Assembly: GCA_964423745.1 (NCBI GenBank)
Contig: CAYRGG010000032.1
Coordinates: 1-46,548 of the forward strand
DNA length: 46,548 nucleotides
Direction: 5' to 3'
Source: CAYRGG01 sp964423745
Lineage (GTDB): Bacteria; Pseudomonadota; Gammaproteobacteria; Competibacterales; Competibacteraceae
Below are positions 26,236 to 35,100 of this stretch, piece after piece; position 1 is the first letter of the stretch; each line of letters starts with the position of its first letter. A model generated the notes under the pieces. The model had not been told where the DNA came from. It did no database searches and worked only from the letters and a program-made list of their open reading frames with translations. The position numbers and the translations under genes are program-made.

Positions 26236-26937
26236 ATGACCCTAACACTTCTGGCTTTAGATACAGCAACGGAGGCATGTTCCGCTGCGGTATTGATGGA
26301 TGATGAGATTATCGAGCGGTACGAGTTGGCGCCACGCCGTCATGCTGCTTTGATTATACCCATGATTGAAGCGGTGTTGGCTGAAGCGGGACTCACTACG
26401 TCGCAATTGGATGCCATCGCTTTTGGGCGCGGTCCTGGGGCCTTTACGGGTGTACGGATTGCCGCCAGCGTGGTGCAAGGTATCGCTTTTGCGGCGAATT
26501 TGCCGGTAGTGCCTGTTTCGACGCTGGCAGCTATTGCCCGAGATACCATGGATCAACATGCTGTTAGCCAAGTCGCTGTCGCTATCGATGCGCGTATGGG
26601 AGAAATCTACTGGGGTTGCTATGGCGTCGAAAACGAGGGTGTTCCAACCCTATTAGGAGAAGAATATGTGTGCTCTGGGCATTCTGTAACACTGCCTCAT
26701 CAAGAAGGTGAGTGGGTAGGCGCGGGTACGGGTTGGAAGGATTATGCTGACGTGTTAAAGGCTCGGCTCAACATTACAACCTACTGGAGTGATTGTTATC
26801 CCCGCGCGGGTGACATTGCTATGCTAGGCGCTCTGGCCTATCGGCAAGGTGACATAGTCAACCCAGAACAAGCGCTGCCTGTTTATTTGCGCGATGTGGT
26901 GGCTAAAAAGATCCCTACCTATGCACCCCTTGGCTAA
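26236..26937 (+). CDS. tsaB: tRNA threonylcarbamoyladenosine synthesis protein TsaB
   Basis: Non-catalytic partner of TsaD in making t6A37 on ANN-decoding tRNAs. The start LLALDTATEACSAAVL and the segment FGRGPGAFTGVRIAASVVQGIAF are diagnostic of TsaB (YeaZ). 233 residues, close to E. coli (231). The fold is ASKHA-like; the second half (VYLRDVVAKK) also fits. Start ATG 26236. A 165-base spacer separates it from yoaA and no gene is visible there. Cytoplasmic. Confidence 0.95.
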   Translation: MTLTLLALDTATEACSAAVLMDDEIIERYELAPRRHAALIIPMIEAVLAEAGLTTSQLDAIAFGRGPGAFTGVRIAASVVQGIAFAANLPVVPVSTLAAIARDTMDQHAVSQVAVAIDARMGEIYWGCYGVENEGVPTLLGEEYVCSGHSVTLPHQEGEWVGAGTGWKDYADVLKARLNITTYWSDCYPRAGDIAMLGALAYRQGDIVNPEQALPVYLRDVVAKKIPTYAPLG

Positions 26938-26974
26938 TCTCTAAATTGTGTTTCGATTACAAAAAATTGTAGGA

Positions 26975-27012
26975 AAGATACGCCAAGATACGGGAAATCG
27001 CATTAAAGATAC
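26975..27012. promoter_or_regulatory. Three helically phased AAGATAC repeats upstream of rsd
   Basis: The heptamer AAGATAC occurs at 26975-26981, 26985-26991 and 27006-27012. Starts are 10 and 21 bases apart, close to one and two turns of DNA, so all three lie on one face. The second and third copies extend to a 14-base match with one difference (AAGATAC[G/T]GGAAAT). They lie 87-124 bases before the rsd start and may be a regulator binding array. No known regulator is assigned. Confidence 0.5.
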
Positions 27013-27098
27013 TGGAAATGGTTGGTAGTCCTGTTAGGATGGAAAAAAGCCTTTTGGCACTAAAAAACTAAAGTTAATAAATCGTTGGAGGAAATATT

Positions 27099-27581
27099 AT
27101 GATGACCACCGCAGTGCATTCCGATCCCGTCCATAGTAAAACGGCACCCGCATTAATTGGTAAACTTTTAGCAAAACGTCAGGAAACGTTGGTTTTTTAT
27201 AACCGCTTGGCTGGATTAAAGTCCGCATCAGAGCCAAGTGCGTTGCAACCGCTTTTACAACAGTTTTGCCAAGCGTTGGTGGATTATGTGGCGCTTTGGC
27301 ATTTTGAAGTCTATGAATGTTTGGAGGAGAATGCGAATAATTCGGCTTGTTGCCGACATGTCAAGCAGCTGGCCAGAGAACTCTGTCCGCAGATAGCAAG
27401 AACCACGCAAGCTGCCATTGACTTTAACGATCGTCATGATGGTAATCAAACAGAACTGGAAGAAATCGATAGTTTGCGTCGGGAACTTTCCCAGCTTGGT
27501 GAGCATTTGGCGACCCGCGTCGATTTGGAAGATCAGTTAATCGATGCCATTCAGACACCGGCTTCAGCCCCTGCTCTGTAA
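27099..27581 (+). CDS. rsd: Rsd/AlgQ family anti-sigma-70 regulator
   Basis: 160-residue helical protein that binds region 4 of the housekeeping sigma factor and lowers its use in stationary phase; called AlgQ in Pseudomonas. Family segments: RQETLVFYNRLAGLK, FCQALVDYVALWHFEVYE (closely like DFC..LVDYVSAGHF.IYE) and LGEHLATRVDLEDQLIDAI. AAIDFNDRHD resembles the matching AlgQ region. Five cysteines (57, 74, 84, 85, 96), including an adjacent pair, seem many for the family. GGAGG lies 7 bases before ATG 27099; a second ATG follows at once. A phased repeat array lies upstream. Confidence 0.88.
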   Translation: MMTTAVHSDPVHSKTAPALIGKLLAKRQETLVFYNRLAGLKSASEPSALQPLLQQFCQALVDYVALWHFEVYECLEENANNSACCRHVKQLARELCPQIARTTQAAIDFNDRHDGNQTELEEIDSLRRELSQLGEHLATRVDLEDQLIDAIQTPASAPAL

Positions 27582-27739
27582 AACTCAGACACCCGTTTAG
27601 CCCTTGTTTAGAGTATTTCCCATTTAACCGTACATGGATGGTGTTAGCCTTCAGTGTCGGCGTACCGATGTACTGTGTGTACACTCCGCGCCCCTCGCCT
27701 CGGCTGCCTTGCCTTGTATACAGTTGAAGCGAAAACGCT

Positions 27740-28633
27740 CTAGTAGCCCCGAAGCCAGTTAGGTCTTAAGCTAATTTGGCCTTGCAGGGCAATAGCAAGA
27801 CTAGCCAATAAATGGTCTTTGTCTTCGGGTAAAGTTCCCGCCAGAGCAAGCGCATTAGATGCATGGTTAGAGCGGAATATTAGCGGTGCAGGTGGATCAA
27901 GTCGCTCAATAAAATGTCTTTGTTCTTCCAAGATACCAAAATCATCTTGAGGTTCGAAGGGCTCGCGGAATTTTTGCAAAAACTCATCCCTAATCACAGG
28001 GTCAAGCCCTAGTTGCAATGTGGAAAGATAATCCAATTCCACTTGGTTGACGAGATCGGCGGTGGCATCTATATGTTCCTGCCAATAGTTTTGGCCACCC
28101 AGCCCTAAAATTACCGTGGCCGATATCTCAAAACCTGCCTCTTTAGCTTTACCTAGCCCTTGAATCATAATCTGGGGAGTAGCGCCTTTGGTAATGCGTT
28201 TTAAAAGATTCGCAGAACCCGTTTCGATGCCGTAGTAAATCAAACTAAGCTTTTTCTGTCGTAGTTGCTTTAATTCAACAACAGATTTTTTACGTAAATT
28301 GGCGGGTAGGGCATAGCAGGCAACCCGTTTCAGGTTAGGAAAAGCTATCTGTAGGGCATCGAGGATCGTGAGTAAATGTTCAGTAGGGGCAACCAAAGCA
28401 TCACCGTCGGCTAAAAATACCCGATCTACACCGCGATAGGTTTGGCCTAGCTGTTTGATTTCCCTGAGTACTTCATTTAATGTGCGCAGGGAAAAGTTTT
28501 TACTACGATACATGGAACAGAAGCTGCAACGATTAAAGCTGCAACCTAAAGTAACCTGAATAATCAGATTGTTGCCCTCGGAAGGGGGGCGATAGAGGGG
28601 CATGTCATAGTTCAGCATGAGATAGCTCGTCAT
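27740..28633 (-). CDS. Radical SAM protein with CX4CX2C cluster motif
   Basis: 297-residue radical S-adenosylmethionine enzyme of unknown substrate. The [4Fe-4S] cysteines are C31, C36 and C39 in LGCSFNRCSFCSMY, giving CX4CX2C rather than the usual CX3CX2C; the DNA reads clearly. VFLADGDALVAP and LIYYGIETGSANLLKRITKG are the GGE-like and later SAM-barrel elements. Only one other cysteine (in VACYALP) is present, so there is no SPASM-type auxiliary cluster and no B12 domain. The C-terminal IFRSNHASNALALAGTLPEDKDHLL is a distinct family block. It follows the GGDEF-EAL gene by 18 bases and is probably co-transcribed with it. Function unknown. Confidence 0.85.
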   Translation of the reverse strand: MTSYLMLNYDMPLYRPPSEGNNLIIQVTLGCSFNRCSFCSMYRSKNFSLRTLNEVLREIKQLGQTYRGVDRVFLADGDALVAPTEHLLTILDALQIAFPNLKRVACYALPANLRKKSVVELKQLRQKKLSLIYYGIETGSANLLKRITKGATPQIMIQGLGKAKEAGFEISATVILGLGGQNYWQEHIDATADLVNQVELDYLSTLQLGLDPVIRDEFLQKFREPFEPQDDFGILEEQRHFIERLDPPAPLIFRSNHASNALALAGTLPEDKDHLLASLAIALQGQISLRPNWLRGY

Positions 28634-28651
28634 TTATCCAAAACATTAATT

Positions 28652-31213
28652 TTACCGACAAACCAATCCCGACTTTAGCGGTCTCGGTTTCCCTACTTCG
28701 TACCCTTGCGCATAGTTCACGCCAATCATTCTTAGCTCAGTAAGGATACTTGCGTTCTCAACCCATTCTGCAATGGTTTTTATACCCATAACATGACCGA
28801 TCCGGTGGATCGCTTCCACCATGGCGTGGTCAATGGGGTCTTGCGCCATGTCTTTGACAAAACTGCCGTCGATCTTTAGGAAGTCAACGGGTAGAGACTT
28901 CAAATAAGCAAACGAAGATAGACCACTCCCAAAATCGTCTAGCGCAAACCGGCAACCCTGTGGCTTAAGGGCCGAGAAAAAACGCATAGCGTGACTAAGA
29001 TTGCTGATGGCGGCTGTCTCGGTAATTTCAAAACAGATTCGCTCAATCGGGGCTACTTTCTCCGCTATGAGTTGCTCGATAAATTCCAGGAAGTGCTGAT
29101 CACCTAAGGATTGGCCGGAAACATTGATAGCGACACAAGTCGAAGGAGGAAAAGCATCTAGATCTCGCAGGGTGGTAAAAACGCTACGAATGACCCAGCG
29201 ATCGAGGGCTTGCATTTGGTTGTAACGCTCTGCGGCAGGTATAAAGGCGCCAGGAGGCACCATGCTACCATCGCGATTGAGAAGTCGCAGGAGCACTTCA
29301 ACATGAGGTTGATCGTTCCGGTCGAGTGGCACGATAGGTTGATAAAACAGCACAAATCGATTTTCTGTTAACGCTTCTTGAATATGCAATACCCATTGCA
29401 TCTCTCCGTGACGTTGGGCAAGCTCTTCGTCATCTTGCTTATAGACATGCACCCGGTTGCGACCTTGTTCTTTCGCTGTATAACAAGCGATGTCCGCGGA
29501 TCTAAACACACTGGCCAAGGTATCGACGCCTGCCTCAACAGGTACAAGACCGATGCTAGCACCTATCGTAAAGCCTTGTTTTTGCCATACAAAGCGGAAA
29601 TCTTGCAAAGCTTCGTGTATCTTATAGGCAATGTGTAGCACTTGTTGCTGTTGGCAGTATTCAAGTAATACGGCAAATTCATCGCCGCCTAGACGTGCTA
29701 CCGTATCTTGTTTACGCACTTGAGCTGCGAGGACGCCACTGACTTGGCGCAACACCGCATCTCCCGCGATATGACCCCAGGTATCATTGACGACTTTAAA
29801 CTGATCCAAATCCAGGTAGATGACGGCATGGGATTCTTTTGGCTCAGAGGTAATAAGAATATGTTCTAATCGACGCTCAAATTCGCGGCGATTGATAAGG
29901 CCCGTCAGGGCGTCATGGGAGGCATGATAGCTCAATTGATGGGCTGCTCGACGTGCTTCGGTAACGTCACGAAAGACCAATACGGCTCCAACTCTAGCGC
30001 CCTCGTGGTCATGGATCGGAGCAGCTGAATAATCGATTGAACGCTCTTGTTCATCACGGCAAATCAAGAGAGTATTGCTGGCAAGACTAACGATCTGGCC
30101 CTCTTGGAAACACCGTTGCATAGGATCCGCAATGGGGTCACGGGAACTGTCATCAATAACATTGAAGACGTGATAAAGAAATTGATGAACCGCTTCTTCT
30201 TTTGACCAACCTGTCAGTCGCTCGGCACTTGGGTTCAGGTAATTAACAGCACCGACAATGTCAGTTGTAATAACTGCATCGCCGATAGACTCTAACGTGA
30301 CTCGAATCCGCTCCTTTTCGTCGAAAAGTATTTTTTCAGCACGCTGGCGTTCCGTGATTTCCTTTTGCAGCTCAGAGACCGTTTTTGCAAGCTCTCTGGT
30401 TCTTTGTCGCACACGGTCCTCAAGCTGTCGTTGGGTGTCTGCAACTTGCTCTACCATATCATCAAAAGCTTGGCTCAAAATAGCGACTTCATCTTTGCCA
30501 CGTAGTTTGGAGCGCGCCGTTAAGTTCCCAGTAGCAAATCTCTGGGTCACATTTAATAATGTGTTAAGTCGACGTGTCACCAAAAGATGAATTAAGATCC
30601 CTAGAACGACAGTGAGTCCAGCTAGCACACTAATTATTTCTATCCATTGTTCTCTAATGATACGTCGAGCATAAGTGAGCTGGCGAGAAAGATCTCTTTG
30701 CACAACCAATACGCCAATCTGCTCTCTTGCAAGTGAATCAGCATGGTTACCTAACATAACTGGGTATATGCCCAATATATAGCGGCCGGCAGCCACAAGA
30801 AATAATTCACCGGCAGACTGCTTCTTTACCCGATCGACAATTGTTGCTAACGGTTCACCTGACCAATCCGGCCATTGTTCACGGGCTATCTCCGTTAGTG
30901 ATTGGCCAATCCATTTTTCATTCGTCGCACTGAGCACAATGTCTTCATGATCAGCCAGCATGGCAATCTGTGGGTCTGGTTCGCTACTAAGGAGCGACAT
31001 CCCTCGGGTAATACGTTCTTGTGTGCTATCACTAAACGTGTAGCTGAACTGTTTTTGGAGCAATGTCATACGGTCTAGCATGTCTGAAACAGCTTTTCCC
31101 CGAATATAAGCTCCTGTTGCACCCCATTCCCTTTGCACTGTATACGCCGTAAGGATGGCCGTAAACATAATAAGAAGAAGAGGTATACTATAGCGTATAG
31201 AAACTGAAAACAT
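28652..31213 (-). CDS. Membrane PAS-GGDEF-EAL cyclic-di-GMP enzyme
   Basis: 853 residues. A first membrane segment (about 9-27), a periplasmic sensor of about 160 residues and a second segment (about 192-212) lead to HAMP (about 212-265), a coiled coil (about 265-300) and a PAS domain (about 300-420). GGDEF follows (motif 509-513) and then EAL (about 605-850). The GGDEF motif is intact and the I-site RxxD (R500, D503) lies five residues before it, so product inhibition is possible. The EAL part has E639VLLR, AINVSG, ITETAA, DDFGSG, LKIDGSF and the late Glu in AEWVE, so phosphodiesterase activity is also likely. AAGGA directly abuts the ATG, a poor spacing, so the start may differ. The ligand of the periplasmic domain is unknown. 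Confidence 0.92.
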   Translation of the reverse strand: MFSVSIRYSIPLLLIMFTAILTAYTVQREWGATGAYIRGKAVSDMLDRMTLLQKQFSYTFSDSTQERITRGMSLLSSEPDPQIAMLADHEDIVLSATNEKWIGQSLTEIAREQWPDWSGEPLATIVDRVKKQSAGELFLVAAGRYILGIYPVMLGNHADSLAREQIGVLVVQRDLSRQLTYARRIIREQWIEIISVLAGLTVVLGILIHLLVTRRLNTLLNVTQRFATGNLTARSKLRGKDEVAILSQAFDDMVEQVADTQRQLEDRVRQRTRELAKTVSELQKEITERQRAEKILFDEKERIRVTLESIGDAVITTDIVGAVNYLNPSAERLTGWSKEEAVHQFLYHVFNVIDDSSRDPIADPMQRCFQEGQIVSLASNTLLICRDEQERSIDYSAAPIHDHEGARVGAVLVFRDVTEARRAAHQLSYHASHDALTGLINRREFERRLEHILITSEPKESHAVIYLDLDQFKVVNDTWGHIAGDAVLRQVSGVLAAQVRKQDTVARLGGDEFAVLLEYCQQQQVLHIAYKIHEALQDFRFVWQKQGFTIGASIGLVPVEAGVDTLASVFRSADIACYTAKEQGRNRVHVYKQDDEELAQRHGEMQWVLHIQEALTENRFVLFYQPIVPLDRNDQPHVEVLLRLLNRDGSMVPPGAFIPAAERYNQMQALDRWVIRSVFTTLRDLDAFPPSTCVAINVSGQSLGDQHFLEFIEQLIAEKVAPIERICFEITETAAISNLSHAMRFFSALKPQGCRFALDDFGSGLSSFAYLKSLPVDFLKIDGSFVKDMAQDPIDHAMVEAIHRIGHVMGIKTIAEWVENASILTELRMIGVNYAQGYEVGKPRPLKSGLVCR

Positions 31214-31372
31214 TCCTTATACTCGGGTTCATGATCGATTATCTAAATGGTAGTTTCACGCAAACCGTGACAGTTGATAAGTACTTTCTGGTATTGACGA
31301 TAGGTTATCAGGCTAAACTTGTGATTTATCATGTTCAGACATCCCTGTCTAATGGGTGGATTGGTGTCTACT

Positions 31373-31981
31373 TTAATGTAGGTGCTCCACGACAGGATTT
31401 GTGCAGATGTAAGGAGTTCCTTCGGGAGGAAGGTTCGCAGGATAACTGTCTAAATTAAACTGGGCTGGAAGCTCGCATTGGGCGGTCGCAGTGCTTGCCA
31501 CTAGACGTACAGAACAGGGTTCTGCAGCCGGCCCGGCACACTCAAATATAGTGACCGTTGATGTCATATCGCGAATTAAGACGTCGGTGGGTGTCGAGTT
31601 GACGCAAACAGGGTTTATGTCAACATCTAACAAAGGCTCGTCGGGGACGATCACTTCTACCTCTGCTGTCCTTCCTGTTACGTCATCAGGCACTATGGGG
31701 TTTCGGGCATCGAGACTTATGGGGATTGTTGAGATGACTGTATTCAGAAGCCCGCTTAGACCCTCACAAAGGGTTTCTACCTGAGCTGTGTTCACAACGC
31801 ATTCAACCGATGCGGGAACCGTACCGGGATTCGGTACATCTTCGATTTCTGCAATACAACCGACGCTGTGGTGTACCCATCGACCGCGCGCATACATGTA
31901 GTGTGCTTCGGCCATAGGGCCAAGCATTATGATGAACACACCAACGCTTAGTAAACCAGCCGTTGCAATTCTCTGAAACAT
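31373..31981 (-). CDS. Secreted eight-cysteine protein, unknown family
   Basis: 202-residue exported protein that I do not recognise. The signal peptide is about residues 1-26, ending GPMAEA before HYMYARGRW. The mature part has eight cysteines (42, 61, 72, 126, 148, 156, 169, 193), which allows four disulfides in the periplasm or outside the cell. It is otherwise acidic and rich in Val, Pro and Thr, with no membrane helix. An in-frame ATG lies four codons upstream (31993), but GGAGG is five bases before ATG 31981 and nothing similar precedes 31993, so I chose the shorter form. It lies downstream of the FecR-TPR-barrel gene and upstream of the GGDEF-EAL gene on the same strand. Structural, adhesive or substrate roles are all open. 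Confidence 0.72.
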   Translation of the reverse strand: MFQRIATAGLLSVGVFIIMLGPMAEAHYMYARGRWVHHSVGCIAEIEDVPNPGTVPASVECVVNTAQVETLCEGLSGLLNTVISTIPISLDARNPIVPDDVTGRTAEVEVIVPDEPLLDVDINPVCVNSTPTDVLIRDMTSTVTIFECAGPAAEPCSVRLVASTATAQCELPAQFNLDSYPANLPPEGTPYICTNPVVEHLH

Positions 31982-32109
31982 AACAACCTCCATTTACAGT
32001 GTGTGAATGCCTTCGTTATGGGGAAGGACTTGCCGAATCTGGACGCCATGAGCACGTCCAAACGTTTTGCGAAGAGGATACGCTTAAAGATTGAGCTTTG
32101 CCGTATTCG

Positions 32110-32140
32110 AATGCAGTGAGCATTGCTTTAAATTAAGCAA
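32110..32140. repeat. Two adjoining inverted repeats after the barrel gene
   Basis: AATGC-N5-GCATT (32110-32124) and TTGCTT-N6-AAGCAA (32123-32140) sit just downstream of the barrel gene stop in its direction of transcription, ahead of the secreted-protein gene. Stems are 5 and 6 pairs with no clear U-tract. They could be a weak transcription end, an operator, or chance. Confidence 0.35.
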
Positions 32141-32158
32141 CAGGCATTATCCTATTGT

Positions 32159-35100
32159 TTATGGCAATGCCAGTGTGAACCTCATAAAAAACGTTCTAAC
32201 GGGCTGAATTGTCAAATTGTTTACATCTATCTCAAAATAGTTGAATTGTTCATCGAAAAGGTTTGTGGCACCTATGGAGATAAAACCATAGTGTTGAGGC
32301 AGACGGTAACTAACTTCTGCATCAACCGTCCAAAAATGATCATGACCAAACTGAATCGTGCTGGGATCCATAAACTCTTCAAACTTACCGTCTTGATTCC
32401 AATAGGTAGGCGTCAAGGAAGCACTTAATCCAGAAGGATCAAACAAATTTATACCCAAAAGCATCCGATGCGTATCTAATTTTCTAACGCCCGCTGCGAA
32501 TTGCTCTTCTCGGTCATAGCGTTCAAACCGATAGTCCGCGCTAAGCGCCAGCCAAGAACGTGGTGTCCAAAATAGATAACTACGGCCTAAAGTTTCATCC
32601 CAGTTCGCTGCGCGGTTTACCAAACTGGCGCCATCGTCTGATATATCAAGGAAAGGCACCGTTAAATCCCTTTTTGACAGTTCTATGCCCGCGAATAATT
32701 GATCTGAAATTTTTTGATCAACGGCTCCTCCATAACGCCATGCCTCGCTGAGATTAGCGTCATCGAAGAACTGATTGAACCCAGCAACTTGGGTAGGCTC
32801 CAGGGTTTGATTGTTGATCAGTGTTCTTTTTAAACTTTTTACCACAGCAGCGCGAACTGTTGTCCCAGGAAGTGGATTCCACGTCATGCCAACTTTAGGG
32901 TTGAACTGGTTTTTCTCCGAATTGCCATTGACAACGTCAAAACTTGCCCCTAGTGATGCCGTCACATTGTTCAAAAGGTTGAAGTCTGTATAGGCGTAGA
33001 GATTGAGGTGGCGAATATCTTCATCAACGGTTGACTGTATCCTTATGGGTTCACCGCCAACGTTAGGCGGGGCAAATCCTATCGTCGACTCAATTTTTGC
33101 ATCGATATCAAAGTAGCCTATGCCACTCCTAAGATTAAAGTGCGGCAAACGGAACAACGTTAAAATTTCGCCACCAAAAGCATGCTCAGGAATTTCAAGA
33201 TCGATAAAGCTGTTAGGTTCTGGAAAGTCGTTATTTCTAATCTGGGTATCGGCATGCTGATAAATAAATGAACCAAGGAGAATAGACGTCGGTGCGAATG
33301 TATGACGTGCGCCGAAGCGCAAGGAATGACGTACTTGTTCATCTGTTAAGTTGGCGAAGATATCTGCCGGGAAAAATCGTTGCTGAAGATCCCCTAATTT
33401 GTTGTCTCTATAGCGATACTCAGCTTGAATGCTGGTGTTAGGCGTAAGTTCCTGTTGAACAAAAGCGTTCAAGATAGTGTCTTTTTGATGGTTATTGCTA
33501 TGGAACCCATCGGTTTCAAAGTGGCTAATACCTGTACTGAAGGACGTTTTTTGGTGAATGCCTGAGACAACACCTTCTCCACCAAAGGTGCCATTTTCTC
33601 CAATCAAGCTGCTTGCCAACAGTGTCCCTCTATCCCGTTTGAACAATGCATTAAATTCATTGAATGAGAGCTTGGTTGGGCCTCCAGCACTGAGGAGAAA
33701 CAGATTACTCTCGCTAAGACGAGGTTGGATAGGGGTGATGTTAAGGGGTTGCAGCAATTGAGATTGCAATAGCTCACTGACCCTGGCAATCTCATGACGG
33801 GGTAATGTAGCGTAAGAATCGGCCAATAATCTATGTGCAGAGAAATTACCAGGGTCAATATTGACTGATTTCCAGCCTTCCACTAGGGCAAGCTGCTGGA
33901 AGCCTAAATCTTCATAAATTCTGCCAAGACTTGCACTGCGTGCCGCTAAGTCCGAATCTAGCAGCAAACGGGAACGATACACGGCTCGGTTATTGTTAAG
34001 GTTGATGGATTTTTCTAGGTTATTGAGGGCCTCTACCGGTCGATTTGTCGTCTGTTTCGCGATCGCATCGTAGAACCACGGAGTAGGGTCTTGGGGATCC
34101 AATTCCTTCGCAGTAGCGTATTCCCGTTCACTCAAAGGTAAGCGTTTTTCTTCATAATAAGCTTTGCCTAGATAGCTTCGGACAATACTGTTGTTGGGGT
34201 CTAAACCCATGGCAACCTCGATTTCTCGACGCCCCTCATGCAGTTCTCCCTCGCGTATTCTGGCAAGCCCAAGCCCTAGCCTTGGTAGAGGATCTGCTTG
34301 ATCTAGCGTAATCGCCTTAGCAAAGGTCTCCTTTGACTGAGTTATCTGGACTTGCTCCAAGTAGGCGAAACCTAACACTGTTTGTGTTCGGGACAGATAA
34401 GGTGCCAAAACAACAGCTTTTTGCGCCGCTTCAAGCGCTTGTTTAAAACGACCGAATGACGACCAAAGCTCTGCCAAGCGAGCCCACGCCAAGGCATTTT
34501 TTGGGTTGTGCTGGACTGCTTTTTTAAGACTGGCGCGTGCGTGTTTGAGGTTGAATCTAGCTTGCTGAGCATAAGATAGAGCAATCAACGCGGTAGCGGA
34601 GTCAGGAGCCGCTCTAACAGCTTGTTTTGCGACTTGGAGCGCTTTGTCCTTATCGTTCTGTGTGACAGCAATAATTGATTGCAAGGCCAACGCATTGCTG
34701 TTGTTAGGGGCTAATTTCAGCGTCCGCGCAATATCCAAACTGGCCTCATCTACACGACCCAGGGCGAGCCTCAATGAGGCGCGATACGTAAAAAATCGTG
34801 CCTCACGAACCGTCTTTGGGACAGCCGTGACGCTTTTTAACGCTTCTTGAAGGTTTCCTCTTAGGTAAAATTGGATGGATTGTCGAACTTCTTCGTGCTG
34901 CTCCAAACCCGTTAAAAATTCATTAGGACGAATATAAAGTACAGGTGGATAGTACAAGGCCCACTGCACAGCATCTCTTGGGCGAACAAGCTTACGTAGC
35001 GTAGGGGCTTTATTGGCTTTCGCGAGGGCGGCCTGACCAGGAGTAAGATTGAGACGGCCCTCGTCATTGGCAACTACAACACGGCCTTCTAGAACAATCA

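Noticed and set aside
27651..27743. GC-richer open frame between rsd and the radical SAM gene
   Set aside because: No start codon with a ribosome binding site, and its end overlaps the radical SAM gene; the palindrome GTGTACAC inside is too short to interpret.
31231..31458. 75-codon plus-strand frame upstream of the GGDEF-EAL gene
   Set aside because: It overlaps the secreted-protein gene antisense and lacks a ribosome binding site or domain.
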